From the NCBI RefSeq assembly GCF_020382885.2, contig NC_058504.1, forward strand, positions 22,309,545-22,373,544: 64,000 nucleotides of DNA. Direction: 5' to 3'. The notes beneath the pieces are model-generated. The model did not search any database, was not told where the DNA came from, and worked only from the letters and a program-made list of their open reading frames with translations. Position numbers and translations under genes: made by a program. Shown here one piece after another: positions 1-12,264 of this stretch; positions within the stretch are counted from its first letter, which is position 1, and each line of letters begins with the position of its first letter. The stretch comes from Scatophagus argus. Taxonomy: Eukaryota > Chordata > Actinopteri > Scatophagidae.

Positions 1-2612
1 AAAGCTCTGTCAGAAGAGTTTAGTTGGAAACAAATCAACCCTTCATGGCTGTGTGCTTATTGTCCAGCTTTTCCTTCATCTTCATCTTATGAGGAAATTA
101 TATCAATAAAAAGGCTGATGAGGTTAACAATTCTGATTTCTGTTCCCTTCACCTTATCATTAGTCAAACATAACAAATCTACTTTTATGTTTGCTGTATA
201 GCTTATCAACAGCACTCACTTATCCAGGTTCTCCAGAAGCGATTCACAGAAGTACTTAAGGTAGCCCGCCTCCACAGCATTGTGAGACACATCGAGAACA
301 AACAGGTAGACTGCTGGCTGAGGAGGTCGCAGCTGAGCACACACGAGGCACAACAAAGACACATGATGAGTTAATGCAGTCTTAAAACAGACTGCTTCAC
401 AGCTAAAGTCAACTGAAAGGGACCACAGTGCCCTCTAGAGGACAGACAATAAAACTACTGGAGCAGCCAAAAGATAAGAGACAGAAGAGGCAGCTTACCA
501 TGTAATCAGAGGAGGCAATGAACTCCACAGTGGAGTTTTGGACCTCCGGTCTCTTGTGGGGCTCACCATATGACCTAGTGACCGGGTTGTACATAAACTC
601 ATCAGGAACTGAAGAAGAAAGGAAAAACAGAGAGTGGGCTTGACATGTAGAACACAGAGGGATGAAATCACTGGATGGTGGATCACTGGATCAATAATAT
701 CACTTTCTGACCCAGAACTACTAAGGATTGACTCATACCATCATTGACCCGGTAACAGAGATTGCACTTCCACCTGCGCTGGTCCAGGAAGGTGACAAAC
801 GGGTTGATGTAGGTGCGACAGGAGCGACAGCGCACTATCGTGTTTGATGTGATCACAGGCAGCTGCTGCAGAGGGAGGAAGAAAAATACTGAGGGAAAAG
901 TACAAGATGTCTTGTTAGCTGAATGTTTTACATTTCATGCTTCTTTTTAAGTCTGTGACCTTTTCAAAGCATTCCTCTATTCACGCCTCGGCTGACAACT
1001 GAGGAGAAGCTTTGTTTTGGGGAATGTGCCTGAGTGGATCTTTTGTCTGACCCACTTTTCTCTCTGTTCTCCGTTCTAATGAACTTGTGCTGGTGGACCA
1101 GAGCGCCCTGAGACTCACTTTTCCAGCACACTGTAGGTTGTTTGTTCTTCAGCGCACAGGAAACACAACCCAACACTGCTACGCACTTTACAAAAGCCAA
1201 ATTCTGCTCAAAATTTCCAGTCACCAGCAGTGGTGGAATGTAACAAAGTACAAGTACGTCAAAAATGTTCTTGAATATTTCCAGCTTTACAACTTCATAC
1301 TTCTGCTTCAGAGGGAAATACTGTACTCTTGACTAAATCACTAAATTTGACCTTTTGTTTTTCGCTGCTAAAATTTCTGTCCTTTTACGTCACTAACATT
1401 TTAAATTCAGGGCTTTTTAATGGAGCACTTTCAGACAACTGTATCTGTACTTGTACTATCTTCCAGCAGTGGTCAGCCATACCAGGCTGATGCAAGAAAA
1501 ACAAACTTGATAGTGAGGTTGTTCAGCCCAGATTATAAAGTGCTAACAAAGCATATTCATAGCTGTTTTTTTTTAATAAACTATCAGTGCTGGCAGAGAT
1601 TGGAGGCGACTGGTCCAACTGTGGAGGAGAACGAATGTCTGTTTTATAATTCAAACACAAATTATTACGAGTGTAAGGCTGTGTAGTGTGAAACTGGCAA
1701 ATGGCGCGGTGTGAAGCACAAGGCGGGTATGAAACCTGCTTCCATGGGTTTACAGTCATTTACTATTAAAGCACTGACAACTGTTGCAGAGTGTGAAGGT
1801 GCCTTTGCAGCCAAGTCCACTGGAGGCTGTGGATGCACTTGGCAGTTGCAAGGTTGTGAATCTGTTTCATTTTGTGAATATAAATCAAGGGGAAAAAAAA
1901 CATAATTTATTCAGTGAGTCCCTTCCAAATCAACTTAAAATACACTCAGCCCTCCAGCCCACCACATTGTTAGAACACAGAAGAACAGCAAAACTACATC
2001 TACGCTGCTGCCAGTATGTTCCATTGACTGCCAAGCTTTTATAGCCATTCGGCTGGTGTCTACTTGTCTCTCCTGTGGTATCAGTACATCCCTGTTCTCT
2101 GTCAGGTCATACCTTCTGACACCACATTGATGAACAGCTCTATAAATACACTCACTTATCCTCCTGCACCTCAAAGTTATTCTCCTCCTCCTGCCTGTCC
2201 TGCTGTCACTGCAGCCAAACGGCACAAACAGAAGCCCACAACAGACTCAAAGTGTTGTGTTGTGAGTGGACATGTGCTTTGTTTTCACAAAATGTACCAC
2301 AGAGATCTGTTTAGAAAAAGTGGAAGTGTGACTGGCCAGCGCTGACACCAAAGTAAAGACTGTTTTTACCATAATTGTCAAAAAAAAAAAAAAAAAATCA
2401 AGAATATGCTTCATGCAGCAGAGCCACACCTTAAAATGAAAAGAGAAACATAAAAACCAAATCACCTCAACTGTTAAAAGCTAATTTAGCTTTAAGGCAG
2501 ACAAGATAACTCATTATACAATGTGGCACAATACTGCATGAGACACAGATGGTTTTGTCTGAATATTCCACTCTATAGTGGTTACTTGGGGGGTTTAATT
2601 ATCAGATCAAAC
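1..2612 (-). other. sec24b introns 8-11 (between short exons)
   Basis: The spaces 1-219, 333-498, 609-738 and 866-2612 are introns of sec24b with consensus minus-strand donors and acceptors at each exon edge. The only long one, 866-2612, holds a teleost dispersed repeat near 1224-1450 and a poly-A run near 2380. I see no coding exon in it. The next coding exon of sec24b should lie to the left of base 1; nothing in 1-219 reads as the expected continuation of the trunk domain. Confidence 0.7.
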
Positions 2613-5600
2613 CTGTAAGTCTCTGAAGGGGTGGAGGAGGAGGCCCAGAGGGAGCCTGGCCTTGTTGAGTAAAGCCTGGGTCTGAGGGATGCTAGTCAGG
2701 GTACACCTGAATGTCCTGGTCACCAGGGAAACATGAGGAGAGGGAAAGAGAACACATCCAAAGATTAGACAGAATGAGAGATTCAATGTTTTTATTACAA
2801 CCGTTTATTCGTATCTTATGCACCTAGTAGCCAGAATTTGGTTGTAAAATAGCGGAATCAAAATTTGACTTTTGGGAAAAAAAACAAAAAACAAAACACT
2901 GGTCTTATAGTTAACCCCCTACACTTTACTTACTGCGGACTACAGTTGACCTTCTTGAGCTCAGGACTGAGGTTGGGTTCGGGGGCTTCGAGAGGCCTCG
3001 GGGGCAGCAGGTTCCTCTCCTGCAGCAGGTTAACAGGCCTCAGGGCTTCCACCTCCAGCTCTGGCACCCCGCTCAGCCCCCCGAGGGCTGCAGAGAGCTG
3101 GGACAGGTTTGGGAATGGCTGCAGACGAGGGGGGAGAGCGACATAACCAGTTTCAACTCTTGTGATAAATCAGGACTGGTGCAACACTGCAGCTGCTGCA
3201 AGACAGAATGAAGATCTACACTATAAGCAGATCAGTGTTGAGACAAAGTTTCTCTAGCAATTTTATCAACAGTTATCAACAGCATATTTTGTTTACACTG
3301 CTTTGAGATGGTGAGAGGCAGAATATGCATCCAATGCCGATACTGACAGTGTGGAAAAGAAATCAGAAACTGGATTAATACCTATCCATTTTATGGTTAG
3401 CAGAGGGGTAAAAATCCATCCACCTGGATCGACATATCAATTTAGTGATGAACAATGCAATAAAGTGAAAGTCAACTCACATGATCATCTGTAAGATATG
3501 ATACATTTTGTAAATTTCAAGGCACGTGTGCGTCACAGTTTATGTGAACGCATACTATGATTATGTTACTTTGTCCCAACCCTTTGAGTTCTGCCCACAA
3601 AAGGCTCCGACTGGTTTAGCTGTTACTCCAACTGAGTACACAGCCACTCATAGGAGCAACAGGCCTTCCAATCAGTCAGGCAGGTAAAAAATGCTTTTCA
3701 CTTGCAAATAAGAAATAATTTTTCTGTACCCATTTCACTCAAGCTGTTGCCTCACCTGGGAGTATTGCTTGTAGCTCGACTGGCCATACAGGTCATGGGA
3801 AGGGGAAGACTCAGTGTGGGAGGCTGGCCCCTGTCGATAGGCTGACTGCATGCTAGGGTAACCATAGCTACCATAGGGAGCAGCCTGGTTGGTCATATTG
3901 TTGGAAGGCGGCATGGAATCTGTGCGAGACAGATTTCAGTGTTAAAGATGTACGTTTGGAGGACAGGAGGCCCTCAACGTTCTAATGTATTTACAGCAGT
4001 GCAAACAGTGTAGCCGCTTAGTGCATTTTAGAAATATGACAAGTGGGAAGTATGTGCATCTGTGTGTGTGTGTGTGTGTGTGAGTGTGTGATTATCATCA
4101 CAAGCTTTTACATAAATTGAGAACTGCATCTCATCATCCTTTCATTGCGGTAAAACATCTCTTCTTCCACATCTCTTCTACTTGGTGACCATGGTTTTGT
4201 TATGTAAAAAAACATTTGATTATTTGTTTTGTGATGTTTTTTATGTTGTGCTGTCTCTATTTTCTACTGTCTCAATAAGAGTTGCCTTTTTGCTGGCATA
4301 CAAATCTGCAGAGTGTGTACATTTGTTTGCACCTCTATTATCTATTATTAAAGATGAAAGTGTGTGATCACAACATACCTGGATAGTTACCTCCTTCCAG
4401 GGAATCATAGCTGTTGGGCACCGGAGAGGCGCTGCCAGTGGAGGAAGAGGAAGTGTCACCACCTGAGAGGGGCAAAGTGAAAGACCAAAAGAGTTAACAA
4501 CTGAAATAAAAAAGCAAAGACTGGCTAAGTGAACTTAAAGAGTCAAGAATGAAATTAATAAAAATAAGCACCCAACACAAAAGCTCAACAAAGCACAACT
4601 GAAGAAGCAAAGACTGAAATGGGAAGATAAAAAAAAAAAGAGGGAAGGCCTGAAAGACTGAGGGACGACAACCGTAAATGAAGCCAATAAAAACGAAGGA
4701 AGGAAGGTCAAGATGAAAAAAAAAGAGCAAAAGAGGGAAGGAACAAAAGACGCAACATTAAAGAGAATAAAAAATAGTTTTATTTCTCGTTGGGCCATGG
4801 AGAGTGCTGCGTTCAGACTCCCTCAGGCCTCAGAGAAACAGAGAGACGAGGAGGAGTGAATACAGGAGAGAAAACATGAAGAAAAGATGCACTCAAGTCT
4901 TGAAGAAACTACCACACAGATGTCTGGAGGAAAGCACAGGCCTCCAAGGACAGGAACCATGGAGTGAACAGAGCACCAATATGGAGGACAGAAACACGAA
5001 AACAGCATCAATATGTGGTGGGCACAGGATGACCTCTCCCTCTGCACAGTTCAGCTCTTTCATCTCATTTTGTCTATTGTCTTCATCGACAGTCTCTCCC
5101 CTTCTCTTTCACACACACTCACACACACACCCCTAACCATTCTATACTCTCTGATTCACACTTTGTAACATTTTCTTTACTTGTGACTTTTAAAAAAAAA
5201 AAAACGCAGCAATTAGCCAGCCAAAGGTGGGAAAGAAGACTTCTTTTATGAGGAAATGCATTCTACATATTTTTTTAGGCCTCAAGGATAAACATAACAC
5301 ATGTTGCTTGTCATTTATAAAAAAAAGGTCCTCATGTGAGCACTCATTCAGTGACCATGCTGTCGTTCTTTTACCTGTTTTCCTTCAACCTGTTTCATCA
5401 TTTTTACATTCAGTCGGTGATTACATATGTTTCCCACGATGCCCAACAACCCAGACAGAAAAGCAGCAAGAAATTCACGAGGGAATTGTGGAGGGGCATC
5501 ATGGTGGCCAACTTCTCACATACTGAATAACACGTAAGCAGAACATCCTGGATTAACATGCGCTCCTAGTCTCCCTCTCTGTGCTCACACTGCACTTGAT

Positions 5601-8600
5601 CAGGTAATAATAGGAAAAAGATACAGCCTGCAGATGTATAGCACTATGGCCGACTGCAGCTGCTGCTTGCCCTCTTGCGTCCAGTAATGAGTGGGTTTTC
5701 AAAAGGATTACAAGGGCAGAATATTTGAATGGATCCACTAATCCATGTGGGCCAAAAGGAGGGATCAACTACAGCACACCAACCAAGACATGACAGGCCT
5801 CTGCCTGAGAGCTCATTGGACGGGACAGGATCCAATTATCTCCAACTAAATCGGACCAGCAGACTACTGGATTATCTGCACTGGAGCCGGAGGAGGAGGA
5901 GAAGGAGGAAGAGGAGGAGGTGGATGACACTAGGACAGCTTAGCCTTCTTCCTCCTTCCTCCTCCTAGATTCTTATGACACCTCCTCCTCTTCTGCTTTG
6001 CTCTGTCAGCTCATAGATTAATTAAGAGGATGCTAAGAGTAAAACAAAACTGTCCTTTTCACTTTCAGCAGATTATTTAGCAAGGTTTTCTTTTTTTTCT
6101 TTTAAGATTTTCAGTCATGAGCCAACCTGGCCTGCTTGGCTTGTCCCCAGGCTGCCGCCATCCTGATTACTGATAATTAAATGTCCAATCATACTGTGGC
6201 CGCCAGGGTCCCCCTTTCTAATCTGTTTCTCACAAGTGACACTGATCTGCTTATCTACAATCACTGTGAACAGGTGTCTCTAGATTTTCCTCCAGACTGC
6301 ACTTCTACAGCATGTGTGGTAAGATGCAACGTGTGCTATAAACAACCAGCTGAGATTTGCCACACGATCGTCATGACAACAAGTCAGATGTACAACAAGT
6401 ACATCTTATGTCATTCACTTGAGACAATGCTCATCAGTTTGATATGAGTGGCAGGGTGACTCAGCAGGTTTGGAGAACACCAGAAGACAAAGAAGGCAAA
6501 ATATAATATGCGATTTGAATGAGACTGCTCGACTTGACACTATTAATATCACTGTTTGATGGTTCCAGCTTTTGTAATGCAAGGATTTTCTGCTTTTCTT
6601 TGCTCTACATAATTGTAAACTGAATCTCCTTTGGTTTTGAACAGTTTGATCTGACAAAAAAAACAACTTCACAAAACTGTCTTAGGCTTTGGGAAAGTCT
6701 GACAGACAGTTTTTCACTATTTTCTGACAAAGCCAAATCCTTAATCACAGAATGAAAATAACTGTTAGTCACAGCGCTAATAGAGCCGTACTTTTGATCA
6801 ACTTCATGATATTAATTCAAAACTGCAGAGGAAATCTAAATATATTCTGTATATAACTAAAGTCAGTTTCTAATCTTCCTGTTAAACTGTGGTTGGGGAT
6901 GAGTGATAATTTGATATACTGGTTACAGACTTTAGAGGTACTATAACTTAATAATCTGATCATATTGTATTACTTTCAAAAGAACATACATTATTTATGA
7001 TCATTTTACAAATAAAATAATGATTCCAGTGGTTGTTGTCAGCATTTGAGTTTTGTCAGAAGGAAGGTGATCATTTATAAAGAATTTGGAAGTTCACATT
7101 AATATCAAAATCGTGTTTTAGTACCGGATCCATTCATCCTGGGATTGTTTTGCAGCAGATGACCTGAGAGACACGCCAGGGACAGTTAACGTAAACAAGC
7201 TTCGTGGGAGGAGACAGCATGTCAGCAGACACATACACAGAGAGCCTGGACGTGCTGGCAGGGGACTGACTATATTTAAAAAGTTGCTAACCTCTGGCTG
7301 ATGACACAGGTCCCAGTGGACAGTCATCAGCAGAACACCTGAGTGGTACATAACAAAAGCATGCAGGAGCCAGTTTAAATTCAGTACATTACAGTGTTAT
7401 GTGGTCCAGATACTGAACAAGAAAAAGTTACTTTTCTTTCCGCAGACACAACACTCGCATCTCTCTTAACCCTATCAAATACCTGCTAGTCTTGTCTGAC
7501 CGATAGTCCATAATCCAAAGCGTCACATTTTTTGAAACTATGATCATCTTCATTAATCACACATCATAAGTTCCTGTCGATCAACTGTTTGTTTCAACAC
7601 TCACAATCAGATAACAATTCAATTCCAATTCCAACAACCCAATTCCAACTCAAATCCACAGCCATAACGTTCACTACCATCAGGTCTAGAGCTGCACGTG
7701 CACCAGAAATCATACATCACAAAAAGAAGAACGCAACTTAGTAGTTTTTTTTTTTTTACCATCGACAACCACAGTTGGACGTGTGTCGGTATCTGGAGGC
7801 ACACTACACACAGAGGATCATATCCAAAAGGCCTCTGAGTGACAGACAACAGGACATGCAAGGATGATTCCTTCCACCGCAGGACAGTGAAGACAAGCAG
7901 GCAGCAACTTCTGAAGATGAACCAAAATGCTAACCCACTTACCTCTCACCTTCCTGAGAGACAAAATTTCATGTCAGAGCAACACAGCAGAGATTTAAAA
8001 GATGATTCAGTGCCAGCACTGATGATTGTGAGGGGGGGAAAGATGGTGAGTACTGGGTGAAGTTTGGGAGGCTGCTGAGGAGGATGCAGACAGGAGAGGG
8101 AGATATGTGATCAGCCTATTGAAAGGGGAAGGCGCAAATGATGGGCAGCAAATTGATTAAGCGTGTTTATTGTGACAGATGGCCATAAGACATGGGATGG
8201 AAACATACTAATGGTAAACACGATGGCTGTGGTTTTCTTTTAGAGGAGATACAAAAAGTGCAAGAAACAGCGCTTAAGGAGTTCACGAGGATGGCAAAAG
8301 TGGTGATAAAGGGGTTGTGGGGAGGAAAAAGCTAAAGCAGACCTGCTTCCTCATCCTCCTCCTCATCATCATCATCATCATCAGAGCTGGATGACGAGGG
8401 GGCTGTGGCCGGACCTGAGGTGGTGGCAGAGGCAGCGCTAGCTCCACTATTAGCAACATATCCATACTGCATGCCTGTTGGAGGGGGAGGGGGTGGGGAA
8501 AGGTACATTAGAAAACTGTCAAAAGTGGGTAATCGACAGCAGGCAGGGCAGCAGCGGTCAGGCAGTAAATTCCATGTGATGTGTGAAAGTGCATCAAAGC

Positions 8601-11600
8601 CATAAACTAACTTCTTCCATTCACTGATAAAAGCAGCGGGTGCCTTCTCCATTTGGTTAGACAAAACCTATACCAGCAAATGACATTTTTGCTTAAAAAA
8701 TGACAAATTTATCTATTTATCTATATCAACTATCAAAATAGTTGGCAACAAATTTTCAATCGAGATTTGATCTACTACTCAGTTAACTGATTAATTGTGT
8801 AATCACTGAAGCTCTACAGATAATTACCGTAATTTCCTTTCCGTAATTTGCTTTGAACCCTGCGGCTTAAACGATGATGCGGGGACGAAAGTGATATTGA
8901 GAGCGACAATGAAAGAGAGACCTATATATACAAGTTTTTTTTTCTTTTTAAATTTAATGGGTGCAGCTTATATTCATGTGCGCTCAATAGTCCAGAAATT
9001 ACGGTAGGTGTGAAGAATTAAGATAATCTCAAATATCAATCAAATATCTCTTAGTGTATCAAACTGATTAGAGCACCTGCAAATACATCATTGTATAAGG
9101 GACTTTACATCCCCCAAAAGTTACTTTCACAGGCATTGAAGATATGTTAATAAAATATGCCATAAAATTCAAACTGCATCAAAAGAACTAGCTACAATAA
9201 TCACAACCACTACACTAAGTTTTACCATACAGCTTTCAGCTAAAAGCCACCACTTGATTTGACACAAGTTCACCATGTTACAACACAGCGTGCCTTTTAA
9301 CACATGCCAGAGAGCCGTGTCCCGTGTTGGTCCTGTTAGTCTCTTGCTACTGTATAACGTGTTTCTCTTGCCTAAGGCTAATGTCATTGGGACCTGATTT
9401 AGGCACACATTTTACTGGTGACAGAAAGTGAAACATGTTGGTTTCTGAAACTCAACGTATGATTAAATGCAGGCGCAGCTGGTGCGGCAGTCCTTCGATC
9501 TTAACCTGCTAAACTGACGGTGGAAGAAGTCACAGTTGACAGCAGAAGTAAACCAGCAGGTGGGTGGTTAAGTGGTGAGATCCAACCTGAAAACCTCAAA
9601 TTTGTATAGTCACACCTGCACATTTCACAGAGTGTGTGTGCAAAAGATTACATGTGGTACTTTTCCAATGCGCAGCTGTGAACATGTAGACCATTCACAT
9701 CACTAGCCCTCTAAATTTAGAGCAGGATTTCAAACACTCAAAAGTACATCTTGACATGAGCCTGTTTGCATCCATAAAGACACAAGCCAGATACAAACTA
9801 TTTCTCCTCTAATGACCTTATGTTTAGACACAGAAGTAAAGCAGGGTCCCTACCAACCAACTAAAGCAATAGTGTGGTCTCTTCCCTTTCAGCTGTAAAC
9901 AAACATTTTATCTAAATTCACAAAAGAGAACTTAAGGTTACATTTATATTTATTTATACATTTCTACATACCTGGGGCCCACGGCTAACATTCCTCAGCA
10001 AAAACATTCCTCAGCCTAACCTCATAAGCTTCCAAACATCACGCGAACAACACTGAGGAGCAGTAACAAGGCTGATGATGTTTTTGTAGTGTTGGGTCAG
10101 AGCCCTTTATAAAGAAAAATAAAGGTCTTGTTACCTTGGTGGCGGCCCGGCGAGGAATGAACTGAAGTGGAGGGGGTTCCTGAGGGTGGGCGGTCTACAT
10201 CAGTGCCACCACTGCTGTGAGTGGCCCCGCCATAGGAGTCATAGCCCAGAGATGTCTGATGGCTTTGGCCATAGTGTTGGTGGACTGTGGTTTGGTTTGA
10301 AAAGAAAAAATACATAAAAGTTAGGAAACTTCCCCCAGGGGAATGAAAGTCTGTGTAACAAAATATTAAACTATAAGAACTACAAACAGTATTGAGTAGT
10401 AACAGGTTAGGCTGCTGGCAGACTTTTTAAACTCTACAGTTAACCCTCGAGGAACACAGGAATGGCTGTTGTTGCGTTCATGTGTGCAACAGCATCCTTT
10501 GATGTTTTTTCATACTTATGGCTGATACAAACATGGATTTTGTCTTGAGCACAAGTATAAACAGTTTAAAACTTTTAACCTACTCAAACTAAGTGATTCA
10601 GAGGAAACATATGACAAATTTCTTTTACAGTGAATGTGAAATTATACTAAGTGACACACACCAAGACAAAGAATTCAAAATCAACCAATACAATTTGACT
10701 AATAAAAGTACATGCTGCTTCATTCAGTGCATACAGTGCTTTGGCACAAACCTGTAGTTTTTAGTAACTAGTCTGCTTCAGCATAAATCAAGCACTCACA
10801 CATACCTGTGTTTCCTTGCCCATTAACTGCAGGCACCAGCTGACTGGGTGGAGCCACACTATACCCAGGCTGCATCGCTGTTGTGGAGGCTGGCTGAGAG
10901 GTGCTGTACTGATGAAGGGGGGCGCCCACCTGAGTAGGCATGACACCAGGAGTGGAGGTGCTCTGGGAGGAACTCAGGGTGCCATACTGGCTACTTCCTG
11001 GTGGAGATGGGTATGAAACAATAGGGTAGAGGGGCACTCCAGGGCCACCAGCTGGCGCAAGCACCGCACTGGGCTGCTGCTTCTGCTGCTGGTGCTGCTG
11101 CTGGTGTCGGGGATGCTGTACTGGGGGAGTGTGGTAAGACTGCTGTCCATAGTAGGAACCCGGAGTGGCATATGGTGGATGTTGCTGCTGCTGGTTGTAC
11201 TGGATGTTTGATGGTGGTGGTCCTGAAGAGGGGGGGGTGGCATAGGGCTGAGAAGGAGGGACAGAGCTCATGGGAGCACTGTATGGGGAGGGTGCTACAT
11301 GATGCTGAGGGAGGATGTGGTGGTGGTGCTGCTGCTGATGGTTGCTCTGGTAGTAGTTAGCACTATGGGCACTGTTCGTAATGGGTGCTTTGGTGGGAGC
11401 AGGAGCGGAGTGGGCAGGGATGGTGGGATAGCTCTGTTGCTGAGGAGGGGCTCCATAGCAGCCTGTAGCTGAATACATGGATTGGTATGTCTGCGCTGGA
11501 CCTGAAGAGAGAGGTAAGGGGTGGGGGGTTTAATAGTGACTGACAAGGTAAATAAATTTACTAATTACTAATTTACTATTCCACTTTTACCGCCATGGCT

Positions 11601-12264
11601 TAAGTCAAGTCAGTTGGAAAAAGCTCATATGCAAAGCAGTGAGCTGAGGTTAGCTGCGAACAACAAGCCCCACTAGCAGCAGTTACTTCAGCAGTGAGGG
11701 ATAATACCTAGTGAGCTCTCAGCTGAACATCGTTATGCATCCCTGATAGCAGCACAGCAGCACTCCTCAATAAAAAGTAAATTACTTAGGTGTAAAATTA
11801 ATCTACCGGTTGTTTATCGGAGCGTCAGTATAAAGCAGACATTTTAGATGATCGTGCGCACTCTGTCATACAGATAAGACTTAGCTATCATTTTACGTTA
11901 GCTCAACAGCTGTATGCTCAGCGCTATCTCTTTAGGCTTTCAATAGCTCTTAAGTTAGCTACTGTTAGCAACTAGCTTCATGTTAACAGAAACACAGCCT
12001 GTGCCCGATGTTCAGGTCGCCCTCGTTGATCCAGTGTTACTACTACAGTTAACACCAGATGACAACTGTACAAAAAACTGAATTAAGAAATCAAGGCTGA
12101 CAAAACTATCTCTGATGGTTAGCATGCTAACGCTAGCGAGCCGGCTAATCGCATCATCCGGCCTGCTTACCATTCTGGTAGGGGGGCGCAGCTCCACCAT
12201 TCGGCGTCGAGTTCTGGCTGTAGCTGACGGAGCTGTTCAGGTTTGTGAAACTCGGCGAAGACAT
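220..12264 (-). CDS. sec24b: SEC24B-like COPII coat cargo-binding subunit, 5' half (3' end beyond the left edge)
   Basis: Sec24 pairs with Sec23 on ER exit sites and selects cargo for COPII vesicles. Eleven phase-compatible exons read right to left: 12171-12264, 10806-11501, 10135-10284, 8343-8474, 4391-4462, 3756-3919, 2934-3118, 2613-2715, 739-865, 499-608, 220-332, giving about 648 residues. The start is the ATG at 12264 (MSSPSFTNL). Residues 33-263 (exon 2) are a low-complexity Pro/Gln/His/Ser/Tyr N-terminus. An acidic run of 12 Asp/Glu lies at 345-356. The Sec23/24 zinc finger has Cys 545, 548, 566 and 569 (C-x2-C-x17-C-x2-C), followed by [20 protein letters not shown] and the start of the trunk domain ([18 protein letters not shown]). 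The SSSS-acidic-EEAG block and the NSYDSLEG motif match recalled human SEC24B rather than SEC24A/C/D, so the paralog call is good. The rest of the trunk, beta-sandwich, helical and gelsolin domains are not in the window. Confidence 0.93.
1224..1450. mobile_element. Degenerate teleost dispersed repeat
   Basis: The stretch begins with GTGGTGGAATGTAACAAAGT and continues with AAGTAC-type repeats and GAGGGAAATACTGTACT. This resembles a repeat commonly seen in fish genomes that starts GTGGTGGAAAGTAACTAAGTA. No protein or clear terminal repeats are visible. The family assignment is from memory of the pattern and the ends are approximate. Confidence 0.5.
2716..4390 (-). other. sec24b introns 5-7
   Basis: The introns are 2716-2933, 3119-3755 and 3920-4390. 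The last contains a short (TG)n tract near 4059-4092. No additional exon, RNA gene or repeat element could be supported here. Confidence 0.6.
4463..8342 (-). other. sec24b intron 4 (3.9 kb)
   Basis: This is a long intron between the acidic-tract exon and the NSYDSLEG exon. It contains purine-rich low-complexity DNA at 4500-4790 and a GGA/TCC inverted purine-pyrimidine tract at about 5887-5967. The open frames here are low-complexity or lack splice and domain support. I see no gene in it. Confidence 0.6.
5887..5967. repeat. Imperfect inverted GGA/TCC-rich tract
   Basis: A purine arm (GGAGGAGGAGAAGGAGG and similar, about 5889-5920) is followed after a short spacer by a pyrimidine arm (CCTTCTTCCTCCTTCCTCC, about 5943-5967). 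The arms can pair with a loop of roughly 25-30 bases. Such tracts are common in introns, and function is unknown. Confidence 0.55.
8343..8474 (-). repeat. sec24b exon 4 coding trinucleotide repeat (poly-Asp/Glu)
   Basis: Within sec24b exon 4 the six-Asp run is coded by tandem GAT codons, seen as ATC repeats on the plus strand near 8364-8382. GAG/GAA codons of the acidic tract follow it at 8343-8365. The repeat lies in the disordered N-terminal region, so its length could vary between individuals without changing folded domains. This entry marks the repeat inside the coding exon already counted for sec24b. Confidence 0.7.
8475..12170 (-). other. sec24b introns 1-3
   Basis: The introns are 8475-10134, 10285-10805 and 11502-12170. 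Intron 3 carries the 182-bp MITE at 8825-9006. The remainder is unique-looking AT-rich sequence with no further exon that I can support. Intron 1 lies just downstream of the first exon and may hold promoter-proximal control sequence, but no specific site is claimed. Confidence 0.6.
8825..9006. mobile_element. Non-autonomous DNA transposon (MITE), 182 bp
   Basis: Perfect 12-bp terminal inverted repeats TACCGTAATTTC (8825-8836) and GAAATTACGGTA (8995-9006) bound a 182-bp non-coding element. The interior contains TTGAACCCTGCGGCTTA, a phrase I recall from a common fish palindromic repeat. A second CCGTAATTT copy sits near 8841. No transposase is encoded. A target-site duplication is not obvious. 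It lies in sec24b intron 3. Confidence 0.75.

Noticed and set aside
1935..2225. Arg-rich minus-strand frame as a possible transposase fragment
   Set aside because: No catalytic motif, no terminal repeats and no family resemblance that I can state.
4494..4798. Hydrophobic Phe/Leu/Ser-rich open frames on the minus strand
   Set aside because: They arise from purine-rich low-complexity intron DNA of sec24b and lack any domain or splice context.
10768..10805. Extension of sec24b exon 2 beyond 10806
   Set aside because: A clear GTATGTG donor at 10805 ends the exon in the phase needed by the next exon; the extra residues are intron read-through.
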